Below are positions 9,418-16,572 of a stretch of 64,000 nucleotides of DNA, in pieces. The stretch covers positions 27,873 through 91,872 of the forward strand of contig CAIKND010000199.1 in the NCBI GenBank assembly GCA_903828675.1, read 5' to 3'. Numbering within the stretch: position 1 is the first letter of the stretch; every line of letters begins with the position of its first letter. This stretch comes from an uncultured Acidobacteriaceae bacterium (GTDB taxonomy: Bacteria; Acidobacteriota; Terriglobia; Terriglobales; Acidobacteriaceae). Made by a program: the position numbers and the translations under genes. The notes under the pieces are model-generated. The model saw nothing but the letters and a program-made list of their open reading frames with translations. It ran no database searches and was not told the DNA's origin.

Positions 9418-9792
9418 TTGCTGCACAAAATCCTGATCATCGACGACGAAGATGACATCCGCGAAGTCGCCGCACTCAGCCTTGAGACCGTCGCAGGCTG
9501 GGATGTCATCACCGCAAACTCCGGCGCGCAAGGCCTCGTCCGCGCCGCCGAGCAACAGCCCGATGCAATCCTCCTCGACGTCATGATGCCCGGCATGGAC
9601 GGACCCACTACCTTCCGCGAACTCCGCAAGAATCCCGCTACGGCCAAGATTCCCGTCCTACTGCTTACCGCCAAGGTGCAAAGCTCGGATCAGCGCCGCT
9701 TTGCCGATCTCGGCGTTGCAGCCGTCCTCTTCAAGCCCTTTGACCCACTTTCCCTTTCCAACCAAATCGCTACCGTACTCGGCTGGAGCTAG
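9418..9792 (+). CDS. Single-domain response regulator (receiver only)
   Basis: A 124-residue CheY-like receiver. The acidic pair is in IIDDEDD, the phosphoacceptor Asp in AILLDVMMPGMDG, Thr in LLLTAK and Lys in VLFKPFD. The start is TTG, supported by GAGGTGA eight bases upstream. It has no output domain. It lies 74 bases after the hybrid kinase and 13 before an Hpt protein, so it is likely an intermediate in the same phosphorelay. Confidence 0.88.
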   Translation: MLHKILIIDDEDDIREVAALSLETVAGWDVITANSGAQGLVRAAEQQPDAILLDVMMPGMDGPTTFRELRKNPATAKIPVLLLTAKVQSSDQRRFADLGVAAVLFKPFDPLSLSNQIATVLGWS

Positions 9793-9805
9793 CCCGCCGT
9801 CCCCC

Positions 9806-10138
9806 ATGGAACACATCTCAAAACCCGACCTTACCGCGGCAATCAACCTCTTATGGGCCCGCTTTCTCCCCGATATCCTTGAACGCGTCGCCGTTCTTGA
9901 AGCGGCTGCCGCCGCCTTTGCAGCCGACACCCTTACCATTCCCCAGCACGAGGCTGCCAGCGACGCCGCCCACAAGCTTGCCGGCTCGCTCGGCACATTC
10001 AACCTCACCAGGGGCACCGTCCTCGCCCGTGAACTCGAAGTCATGTACTCCCGTGAAAACGGACCCGATCCCGCACTCGGCCAGCAGCTCATCTCCATCG
10101 CCGCCGAATTGCGCACCATCGTCGAAAACAGAAACTAA
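9806..10138 (+). CDS. Hpt (histidine phosphotransfer) domain protein
   Basis: A 110-residue helical protein with the Hpt signature AHKLAGSLGTF; H56 is the predicted phosphoacceptor. The ATG at 9806 is chosen because it follows the receiver gene stop by 13 bases and gives a compact Hpt domain; the longer frame from 9701 overlaps the receiver gene. With the upstream kinase and receiver it completes the parts of a multistep phosphorelay. The final target is not in the window. Confidence 0.8.
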   Translation: MEHISKPDLTAAINLLWARFLPDILERVAVLEAAAAAFAADTLTIPQHEAASDAAHKLAGSLGTFNLTRGTVLARELEVMYSRENGPDPALGQQLISIAAELRTIVENRN

Positions 10139-10258
10139 GCTGCACTGCCCCTCATCCAACTAAAGTAATCTCCCGGTTCTGCCCCGGACTTCCCCGAATT
10201 TGTCCTGGCCGCCCGAAGCCGTAGCACCAATGCACAACTCTTCTCCAGGAGAAAACGA

Positions 10259-11923
10259 TTGAAATCGTCAAGATTCCCCGCAGCCCGCTGGTCCCTCGGC
10301 TTCCTCATCCTGGCCTCTGCCTTGGGCCCCGCACTGACCGCGCAATCGAGCAGTTTCCATGACGCTCCCGCCACCGCCGCCGGCCTCGAAAACCCCTTCA
10401 CCACACAGCAGGATGCCCAGGTCGGCATGAAGCAGTTCCACGATAAATGTGCCGTCTGCCACGGTCCAAAGGCCCAGGGAACCGGCAACATCCCCCCGCT
10501 TACCAAAGGACCCGCGCAGGCCGCCAAACCCGGCGAGATCTTCTGGTACATCACCAAGGGCGACGTTGCCAACGGAATGCCCTCGTGGGCATCCCTGACC
10601 GACCAGCATCGCTGGCAAATCATCACCTTCCTGAGAAATTTGAACGGCCCCAACGCCGCCCGTCCTAATGCCGCCGCCGTCGAACCACCCGACGCTTCCA
10701 TACTGAACGCACCGCGTCCCACTCCCCCCTTCACCGACTTTCGCTTTGAGAAGCCGGGAACGATCCACAGAATCAGCGTTGTTGACCTGCCCCCGCCTTT
10801 CACCACCGCGTCTTCGGGCAACGGACCCCGCCTGGTTCCCCGGCCCGAAAGCGCGTGGCCGCAGGCGCCCGCCGGATTCAAGGTCGAGCTCTATGCAACC
10901 GGCCTGCACAATCCCCGCCTCATCCGCACCGCGCCCAATGGCGATTTCTTCGTCGCGGAAAGTGAGACGGGCCGCATTCTCGTCTTCCGTGGCATCACTG
11001 CCGACGGCAAGCCCCAGTCCACCGGCGTCTTTGCCAGCGGATTGAACCAGCCTTTCGGCATCGCCTTTTATCCTGCCGGCCCCAACCCCAAGTGGATCTA
11101 CATCGGCAACACTGACTCCGTCGTGCGCTTTCCGTATAGGAACGGCGATAGGACGGCCAGCGCTCCGCCGGAGCATCTGGCTGACCTGCCGGCCAACGGC
11201 AAGGGCCACTGGACCCGCGACATTCGGTTTGCGCTTGACGGCAATACCATGTTCGTCTCCGTCGGCTCAGGCTCCAATGTGGACGACCCGGATACCCATC
11301 CGGAAGAAACGAATCGCGCCACCATCCTCGCCTTCAACCCCGACGGCTCCGGCATGCGCGTCTACGCCTCGGGCATCCGCAACGCGGTGGGCCTCGCTAT
11401 CAACCCCCATACCGGCGAACTCTGGTGTTCCGTCAATGAGCGCGATGCCCTCGGCGACAACCTGGTGCCCGACTACATCACTCACGTCGAGCCCGGAGGC
11501 TTCTACGGCTGGCCATGGTGGTACATCGGCAGCCATCAGGACCCGCGCCACCAAGGCAAGCATCCCGAGCTGAAAGACAAGGTCATCGTCCCCGATGTGC
11601 TCCTGCAACCACACAACGCCTCGCTCGAAATGACTTTCTATGACGGCAAGCAGTTCCCGGACCAATACCAGGACGACATCTTCGCCTCTGAACACGGTTC
11701 CTGGAACCGGGCCATCCGCACCGGCTACGAAGTCATTCGCGTGCCCATGCACCACGGAGGCCGCGCCACCGGCGAATTTCAGGAATTTCTCACCGGCTTC
11801 GTGCTTCCCGATGGAAACGTCTGGGGTCGCCCCGTAGGCGTCACGGTCGCCCCCGACGGCTCTTTACTGGTCACCGACGACGGCTCCAACTCCATCTGGC
11901 GCGTCTCCTACACCGGCAAATAA
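10259..11923 (+). CDS. Exported cytochrome c / sorbosone dehydrogenase-like fusion
   Basis: A 554-residue protein with a signal peptide (cleavage near ALTAQ). An N-terminal class I cytochrome c domain binds haem through C64-x-x-C67-H68 (CAVCHG), with a likely Met ligand in NGMPSWASL. From about residue 195 a six-bladed propeller of the glucose/sorbosone dehydrogenase (PQQ-dependent) family follows (GFKVELYATGLHNPRL, GLNQPFGIAFYP, SEHGSWNR). A periplasmic sugar-oxidising enzyme that passes electrons to its own haem is the likely role; the substrate is unknown. The TTG start is supported by AGGAGA six to seven bases upstream. Confidence 0.85.
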   Translation: MKSSRFPAARWSLGFLILASALGPALTAQSSSFHDAPATAAGLENPFTTQQDAQVGMKQFHDKCAVCHGPKAQGTGNIPPLTKGPAQAAKPGEIFWYITKGDVANGMPSWASLTDQHRWQIITFLRNLNGPNAARPNAAAVEPPDASILNAPRPTPPFTDFRFEKPGTIHRISVVDLPPPFTTASSGNGPRLVPRPESAWPQAPAGFKVELYATGLHNPRLIRTAPNGDFFVAESETGRILVFRGITADGKPQSTGVFASGLNQPFGIAFYPAGPNPKWIYIGNTDSVVRFPYRNGDRTASAPPEHLADLPANGKGHWTRDIRFALDGNTMFVSVGSGSNVDDPDTHPEETNRATILAFNPDGSGMRVYASGIRNAVGLAINPHTGELWCSVNERDALGDNLVPDYITHVEPGGFYGWPWWYIGSHQDPRHQGKHPELKDKVIVPDVLLQPHNASLEMTFYDGKQFPDQYQDDIFASEHGSWNRAIRTGYEVIRVPMHHGGRATGEFQEFLTGFVLPDGNVWGRPVGVTVAPDGSLLVTDDGSNSIWRVSYTGK

Positions 11924-11956
11924 CCCAGCGACCCAGCCCCGCACCAAGCCCCGTGC

Positions 11957-12053
11957 CCCATCCTTTCCGCAGCCTCATCGCGGAAAGGGTGGGACAGGAA
12001 CAAATCCGGGTGCCCCACCCTCGCCACGTTCCTGTTTTTGTGGCTAGGGTGGG
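11957..12053. repeat. Two tandem copies of the CCCAYCC/GGRTGGG palindrome
   Basis: Copy 1: arms 11957-11970 and 11980-11993, 14 base pairs with one G-U. Copy 2: arms 12014-12027 and 12040-12053, 14 bases with one mismatch. Each right arm is followed by ACAGGAA. The pair lies between the dehydrogenase stop and xseA. There is no T-tract, so it is not a classical terminator. Confidence 0.75.
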
Positions 12054-12136
12054 ACAGGAATAAAGCCAGCCATCACCACCGCCTCACGCACCAAGCCTCG
12101 CTATCCACAAAGCCCACCAATTACACTTCATAAGGA

Positions 12137-13588
12137 ATGCCCCCTCCCGATCCATTCGCGCCGCAACTTGATCTGAGCTTTGAAGAGCCCCGCACCAACC
12201 GACGCATCTGGCCGGTCCGCGAGCTGGTCGGCCAGGTCCGCGAACTCATCGAGCAGGAGTATGGCGACGTCTGGGTCGAAGGCGAAATCTCCAACTACCG
12301 CCCTGCCCCCTCCGGCCACGTCTACTTCACCCTCAAGGACGCCGACGCCCAACTTCCCATCGTCCTCTTCCGCCGACAGGCCATGCTTCTCCGCTTCCGC
12401 CCTGAGGATGGGCTCCACGTCCTAGTGCGCGGCCGGGTCAGCGTCTACGAGCAGCGCGGCCAGATGCAGCTTGTCGCCGAGACCATGGAGCCCGTCGGCG
12501 CCGGCTCTCTCCAACTCGCCTTCGAACAGCTCAAGCAGCGCCTCAAGGCTGAGGGCCTCTTCGACGCCGACCGCAAGCGCCCCCTGCCTGCATTTCCGCG
12601 CACCGTTGGCATCGTCACCTCGCCCACCGGAGCCGTCATCCGGGACTTTCTCAACATCGTCGCCCGCCGCCACTCCGGACTCAGCGTTCTTCTCTACCCG
12701 GTCTCAGTCCAGGGCGATTCCGCCCCTGCCGAGATCGAAGCGGCCATCGCCGAACTCAACGCGGCAAGTCGTAACCCATCAGGCTTGGTCGACCTCATCG
12801 TTCTGGCCCGCGGCGGAGGCTCCCTCGAGGACCTGGCCGCCTTCAACTCCGAGCGCGTTGCCCGCGCCATCGCCGCCTCCAGCCTGCCCGTCGTCAGCGC
12901 CATCGGCCACGAAACCGACTTCACCATCGCCGACTTCGTCGCCGATCTCCGCGCCCCCACTCCCTCCGCTGCCGCCGAGCTCATCACTGAGACCCAGCAT
13001 AAGATCGCCGAGCACCTCGGCGCGCAGTCGCATCGACTCGAGCGCGCCGCCCGCTTCCAATTAATGAAGATTCGCGAGCGTCTTACTCGCCTGTCGCTTG
13101 ACCGCACTGAGGCACGCATCTCCACCCTCCTCTACCGCGCCGCCCAGCGCCTCGACGACCTCTCTTTCCGGCTTGAGGCCGCCCTCTCCGCCCAGCTTCG
13201 CGAGCGACAGTCCCGCATCGCCAACCTAGCTGCAGCTTTTCTGCATTACGATCCTCGCCGAAGCGTCCTCCACGCCCGCGAGCACCTCGCCGATTTCCGC
13301 ACCCGCATCAACCGTTCCATTGAGCGCTCCCTGCAACGCGCCGCCGTCAGAATCGGCGCAATCGACGCCCGGCTCCACTCTCTTTCGCCTCTCGCCGTAC
13401 TTGATCGCGGCTATGCCCTTGTTCTCTCGGCGGATGGCAACCTGCTGCGCTCCACCGCCCAGGTCGCCTGTGGTGACCAGGTCACCACCCGGCTGGCCGA
13501 CGGCACATTCACCAGCCGTGTGGAAGCTCCCGCTCCCAACAAGGCGAAAACCAACTCTCCGACACCCCGGAAAGAGGCAAAGAACTAA
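12137..13588 (+). CDS. xseA: Exodeoxyribonuclease VII large subunit
   Basis: A 483-residue catalytic subunit of ExoVII, which degrades single-stranded DNA from both ends. An N-terminal OB-fold lies at about residues 20-120 (YGDVWVEGEISNYRPAPSGH). The catalytic domain carries VLARGGGSLEDLAAFN and SAIGHETDFTIADFVADLRAPTPSAAAEL (abbreviated here by its key residues G-H-E-T-D). A coiled coil follows, ending with LSPLAVLDRGYALV. No xseB small subunit is seen in the window. The gene ends five bases before glmM, so the two may be cotranscribed. Confidence 0.93.
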   Translation: MPPPDPFAPQLDLSFEEPRTNRRIWPVRELVGQVRELIEQEYGDVWVEGEISNYRPAPSGHVYFTLKDADAQLPIVLFRRQAMLLRFRPEDGLHVLVRGRVSVYEQRGQMQLVAETMEPVGAGSLQLAFEQLKQRLKAEGLFDADRKRPLPAFPRTVGIVTSPTGAVIRDFLNIVARRHSGLSVLLYPVSVQGDSAPAEIEAAIAELNAASRNPSGLVDLIVLARGGGSLEDLAAFNSERVARAIAASSLPVVSAIGHETDFTIADFVADLRAPTPSAAAELITETQHKIAEHLGAQSHRLERAARFQLMKIRERLTRLSLDRTEARISTLLYRAAQRLDDLSFRLEAALSAQLRERQSRIANLAAAFLHYDPRRSVLHAREHLADFRTRINRSIERSLQRAAVRIGAIDARLHSLSPLAVLDRGYALVLSADGNLLRSTAQVACGDQVTTRLADGTFTSRVEAPAPNKAKTNSPTPRKEAKN

Positions 13589-13592
13589 CGCC

Positions 13593-14957
13593 ATGACTCC
13601 AACTTCCAAACGCAAGTTTTTCGGCACTGACGGCATCCGCGCCTTAGCTGGTCAGTCCCCACTCGACCCCACCACGATCTTCGCCGTCGGCCTTGCCCTG
13701 GGCCATTCCCTGCGAGACCAGGCCACCGTGCCCGCCATCCTGCTCGGCCGTGATACGCGTGAGTCAAGCCCCTGGATCGCCGCCACCATCGCCGCCGGCC
13801 TCCGCTCCGCCGGAGCCCGCGTCGAAAGCGCCGGCATCGTACCCACGCCCGCCGTCGCCTTCCTCGTCCGCAAGCACGGATTTCAAGCCGGGGTCGTCAT
13901 CTCCGCCTCGCACAATCCCTGGCAGGACAACGGCATCAAGCTCTTCGGCCCGGACGGCTTCAAGCTGGCCGACGTAGTGGAACTGGCCATGGAAGACGAA
14001 ATCCTCCACCACGCCGCGCAAATCGCAGCCCCCGATCCCGCCGCCCTGCCGCCCGTTCAGGACAACCCCGCCTTTCAGGCCGACTACATCCAGTTCCTCA
14101 TCGATTCCGTCCCCGGCCTCTCGCTTGCAGGCCTCAGCATCGTCGCCGACTGCGCCAACGGAGCCGCGGCCGCCGTTGCTCCGGAACTCTTCCGCCGCCT
14201 GGGCGGGGACGTCACCCTCCTCCACGTTGAGCCGGACGGCCACAACATCAACGCCGGATGCGGCGCTCTTCACCCTGCCCACGTAGCTGCTGAAGTCCAG
14301 TCCCACGGCGCACAATTAGGCCTCACCTTCGACGGCGATGCTGACCGTTGCATGTTGGCCGGCGCACATGGCAACGTCATCAACGGCGATGCCATCCTCC
14401 TCATCGCCGCCCGCGATCTCAAAGCCCGTGGCCTGCTCACTGGAGACCTGGTTGTCGCCACCACCATGTCCAACATGGGCCTCGAAGCCGCCCTCAAGCG
14501 CAGCGGCATTCGTATGCTCCGCGCCCCCGTCGGCGACCGCTACGTCCTCGAACAGATGTTGGTCAACGACGCGGCCCTCGGCGGCGAGCAGTCCGGCCAC
14601 ATTCTCCTGCCCCATCTCGCCACCACCGGCGACGGCCTTCTCACATCGCTCGTAGTTCTCGACCTCATCGCCCGCTCCGGCAAATCCATCGACGAACTCA
14701 CCGCCGACCTAAAGGTCTTCCCTCAGGTCATCGTCAATATCAAGGTCCGCGAAAAGAAGCCTCTCGAGTCCATTCCCGCCGTAGCCGCCGCCATCCGCGC
14801 CGCCGAAGAGGACCTCAAGGACTCAGGCCGCGTCGTCATCCGCTACAGCGGAACCGAAGCCCTGGCAAGAGTCATGATCGAAGCCGAAAGCGAGCAGTCC
14901 ATGCGCCACCACGCTGACGCCATCGCCGACGCCATCCGTCACGAACTAGGCGTGTAG
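13593..14957 (+). CDS. glmM: Phosphoglucosamine mutase
   Basis: Converts glucosamine-6-phosphate to glucosamine-1-phosphate for UDP-GlcNAc and peptidoglycan synthesis. The protein has 454 residues. The N-terminal FGTDGIRA, the phosphoserine loop VVISASHNPWQDNG (S106), the Mg site FDGDADRCM and the phosphate-binding RYSGTEALARVM are all present. ATG at 13593 is chosen because the protein then begins a few residues before FGTDGIR; the longer frame runs back through xseA. It may be cotranscribed with xseA. Confidence 0.95.
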   Translation: MTPTSKRKFFGTDGIRALAGQSPLDPTTIFAVGLALGHSLRDQATVPAILLGRDTRESSPWIAATIAAGLRSAGARVESAGIVPTPAVAFLVRKHGFQAGVVISASHNPWQDNGIKLFGPDGFKLADVVELAMEDEILHHAAQIAAPDPAALPPVQDNPAFQADYIQFLIDSVPGLSLAGLSIVADCANGAAAAVAPELFRRLGGDVTLLHVEPDGHNINAGCGALHPAHVAAEVQSHGAQLGLTFDGDADRCMLAGAHGNVINGDAILLIAARDLKARGLLTGDLVVATTMSNMGLEAALKRSGIRMLRAPVGDRYVLEQMLVNDAALGGEQSGHILLPHLATTGDGLLTSLVVLDLIARSGKSIDELTADLKVFPQVIVNIKVREKKPLESIPAVAAAIRAAEEDLKDSGRVVIRYSGTEALARVMIEAESEQSMRHHADAIADAIRHELGV

Positions 14958-15004
14958 CAAACCCTCCGACTCTCAGCGCCCGCCCAGGCAACAAAGCCCC
15001 GTGC

Positions 15005-15040
15005 CCCATCCATTCGCCTTGTTCCTGGCGAATGGGTGGG
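15005..15040. repeat. CCCAYCC/GGRTGGG palindrome after glmM
   Basis: Arms 15005-15018 and 15027-15040 pair over 14 bases with one G-U. It is preceded by AAGCCCCGTG, which also precedes the copy at 11957. It lies 47 bases after the glmM stop. Confidence 0.75.
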
Positions 15041-15083
15041 AAAGCACACACTCAACCTCGCCCCCGCCCAAATTCCAACCACC

Positions 15084-15099
15084 AGTGACCTAAGTCATA
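15084..15099 (+). promoter_or_regulatory. Crp/FNR-like operator upstream of polyferredoxin
   Basis: AGTGA-N6-TCATA (AGTGACCTAAGTCATA) is a near-palindrome with the TGA-N6-TCA core bound by Crp/FNR-family regulators. Its centre is 29.5 bases before TACCCT at 15121-15126, a candidate -10. That would place the site at -41.5, the usual activator position. Confidence 0.45.
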
Positions 15100-15147
15100 G
15101 CCGCGCCCCCGCCCATCTCCTACCCTTCGAGTTAGAAGGATCCGACC

Positions 15148-16236
15148 ATGCTTCCCCAGCCACCACGCACAACCGCCCCCAAAAAGCCCCTCATCCGCCG
15201 CTCCGCCCTTGACGATTCGCAGCGCATCCGCCAGATCGTGCAGCTTTCTTTCGTAGCACTCAACGGCTGGCTCGGCCTCCAGTTCTACCTCTGGGTCCGC
15301 TACTACGAACGCGGCGGAACCGGCTTCTCAGTCCCCCGCCCCGCCGGCGCAGAAGGCTGGCTGCCCATCGCCGGTTTCATGAATTTCAAGTACCTGCTCG
15401 TCACCGGCCAGGTACCCTCCATCCATCCCGCCGCCATGTTTCTCTTCATGGCATTCCTCGTCATGAGCCTTTTCCTTAAGAAATCCTTCTGTTCCTGGCT
15501 CTGCCCCGTCGGCACGCTGTCTGAGAATCTCGGCAAACTCGGCAAAAGGATCTTCCACCGCGCACTTCACCTGCCCCGCTGGCTCGACATCCCTCTGCGC
15601 GGCCTCAAGTACCTGCTGCTCGGCTTCTTCGTCTTGATCATCGGCTCCATGTCCGCCGAGGCTCTCGAGGACTTCATGCACACCCCCTACGGACTCGTCG
15701 CCGACGTCAAGATGCTCAACTTCTTCCGCCACATGGGCCTCACAGCGGCCATCGTCGTCGGCGCGCTGGTGCTCCTCTCCCTGCTCATTGAAAACGTCTG
15801 GTGCCGCTATCTTTGCCCTTACGGCGCGCTGATGGGCCTCGCCTCTCTGCTCAGCCCGCTCAAAATCCGCCGCAACCGCGAAGCCTGCATCGACTGCGCC
15901 AAGTGCGCCCGCGCCTGCCCCGCCAGCCTGCCCGTCGACCGCCTCGCGCAAATCCGCTCCGTCGAATGCACCGCCTGCATGGCCTGCATCGCCGCCTGCC
16001 CGGCGCAGGACGCCCTGCAATTCTCCATCGCCCCGGCCCGCCCCGCCGCCGCCCCGCAGACCTGGTTCCGTCGCGCCCTCAGTCCAAGAGCAATCGCCGC
16101 CGCCATCGCCTGCATCTTTTTCGCTTTCGTCCTCTATGCCCGCCTCACCAGCCACTGGCAGACCACTCTGTCCCGCGAAATGTACCTCCAACTCGTCCCC
16201 AATGCGAATCAGGCCAGTCATCCCAGCATTGAATAG
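15148..16236 (+). CDS. Membrane polyferredoxin (NapH/CcoG-like)
   Basis: A 362-residue inner-membrane electron-transfer protein. About five hydrophobic segments are visible. Two membrane-loop CxxxCP motifs (SWLCPVGTLSENL and CRYLCPYGALMG) are followed by two [4Fe-4S] cluster motifs (CIDCAKCARACP and CTACMACIAACP). This is the NapH/YccM/NosR-C-type layout. A GAAGGA ribosome-binding site sits seven bases before ATG. The specific redox partner is unknown; the neighbours are cytochrome c maturation genes and a Crp/FNR-like site lies just upstream. Confidence 0.82.
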   Translation: MLPQPPRTTAPKKPLIRRSALDDSQRIRQIVQLSFVALNGWLGLQFYLWVRYYERGGTGFSVPRPAGAEGWLPIAGFMNFKYLLVTGQVPSIHPAAMFLFMAFLVMSLFLKKSFCSWLCPVGTLSENLGKLGKRIFHRALHLPRWLDIPLRGLKYLLLGFFVLIIGSMSAEALEDFMHTPYGLVADVKMLNFFRHMGLTAAIVVGALVLLSLLIENVWCRYLCPYGALMGLASLLSPLKIRRNREACIDCAKCARACPASLPVDRLAQIRSVECTACMACIAACPAQDALQFSIAPARPAAAPQTWFRRALSPRAIAAAIACIFFAFVLYARLTSHWQTTLSREMYLQLVPNANQASHPSIE

Positions 16237-16291
16237 TCGGTATCTTGCTTATTTTAAATATGTTATAAGCTATCCTTATTGCACCCGGACA

Positions 16292-16333
16292 TGGACCGCT
16301 CCGGAAACCTCCCACCTTTCCCGGAGCGGTCCA
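16292..16333. repeat. Perfect 13-bp inverted repeat
   Basis: TGGACCGCTCCGG (16292-16304) and CCGGAGCGGTCCA (16321-16333) are exact reverse complements separated by 16 bases. No T-tract follows. It lies 55 bases after the polyferredoxin stop. It could be a transcript-end hairpin or a repeat-element end. Confidence 0.65.
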
Positions 16334-16462
16334 CCTGTAACACCCATGTTTTCAATGCGAAGAGAAAAACGCAAATCTAGTTCATTTCTCCCGATTTTCG
16401 CCTCTCTCCTTGCAGCAGGCCAAACATTTCAGCGAATTGCGCGTCTAATATTTCACTTGGCG

Positions 16463-16480
16463 ATGTGAGGCACATCACAT
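16463..16480 (+). promoter_or_regulatory. Crp/FNR-family operator upstream of ccmF
   Basis: ATGTGA-N6-TCACAT is a perfect inverted repeat and matches the Crp core TGTGA-N6-TCACA exactly. Its centre (16471.5) is 19.5 bases before TATGAT at 16491-16496. The sdhC site has the same geometry. Overlap with the -35 region would allow repression or an atypical activation. Confidence 0.6.
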
Positions 16481-16572
16481 GCTGGGCAGCTATGATGGTT
16501 GGAGTACTACCGCGCTGGATAGCAACTGCACTTGCACCTCTGTTATTGTCTTGAACCTTTTGTGGAGTTTGA

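Larger units (their letters stand above)
16237..16572. other. Intergenic region before ccmF
   Basis: This 336-base gap contains no convincing gene. It holds a 13-bp inverted repeat (16292-16333), a Crp/FNR-like palindrome (16463-16480) and a candidate -10 TATGAT at 16491-16496. Confidence 0.6.

Noticed and set aside
11957..12053. Palindromes as intrinsic terminators
   Set aside because: Stems are long, but no T-tract follows either arm, so only a repeat-element call is made.
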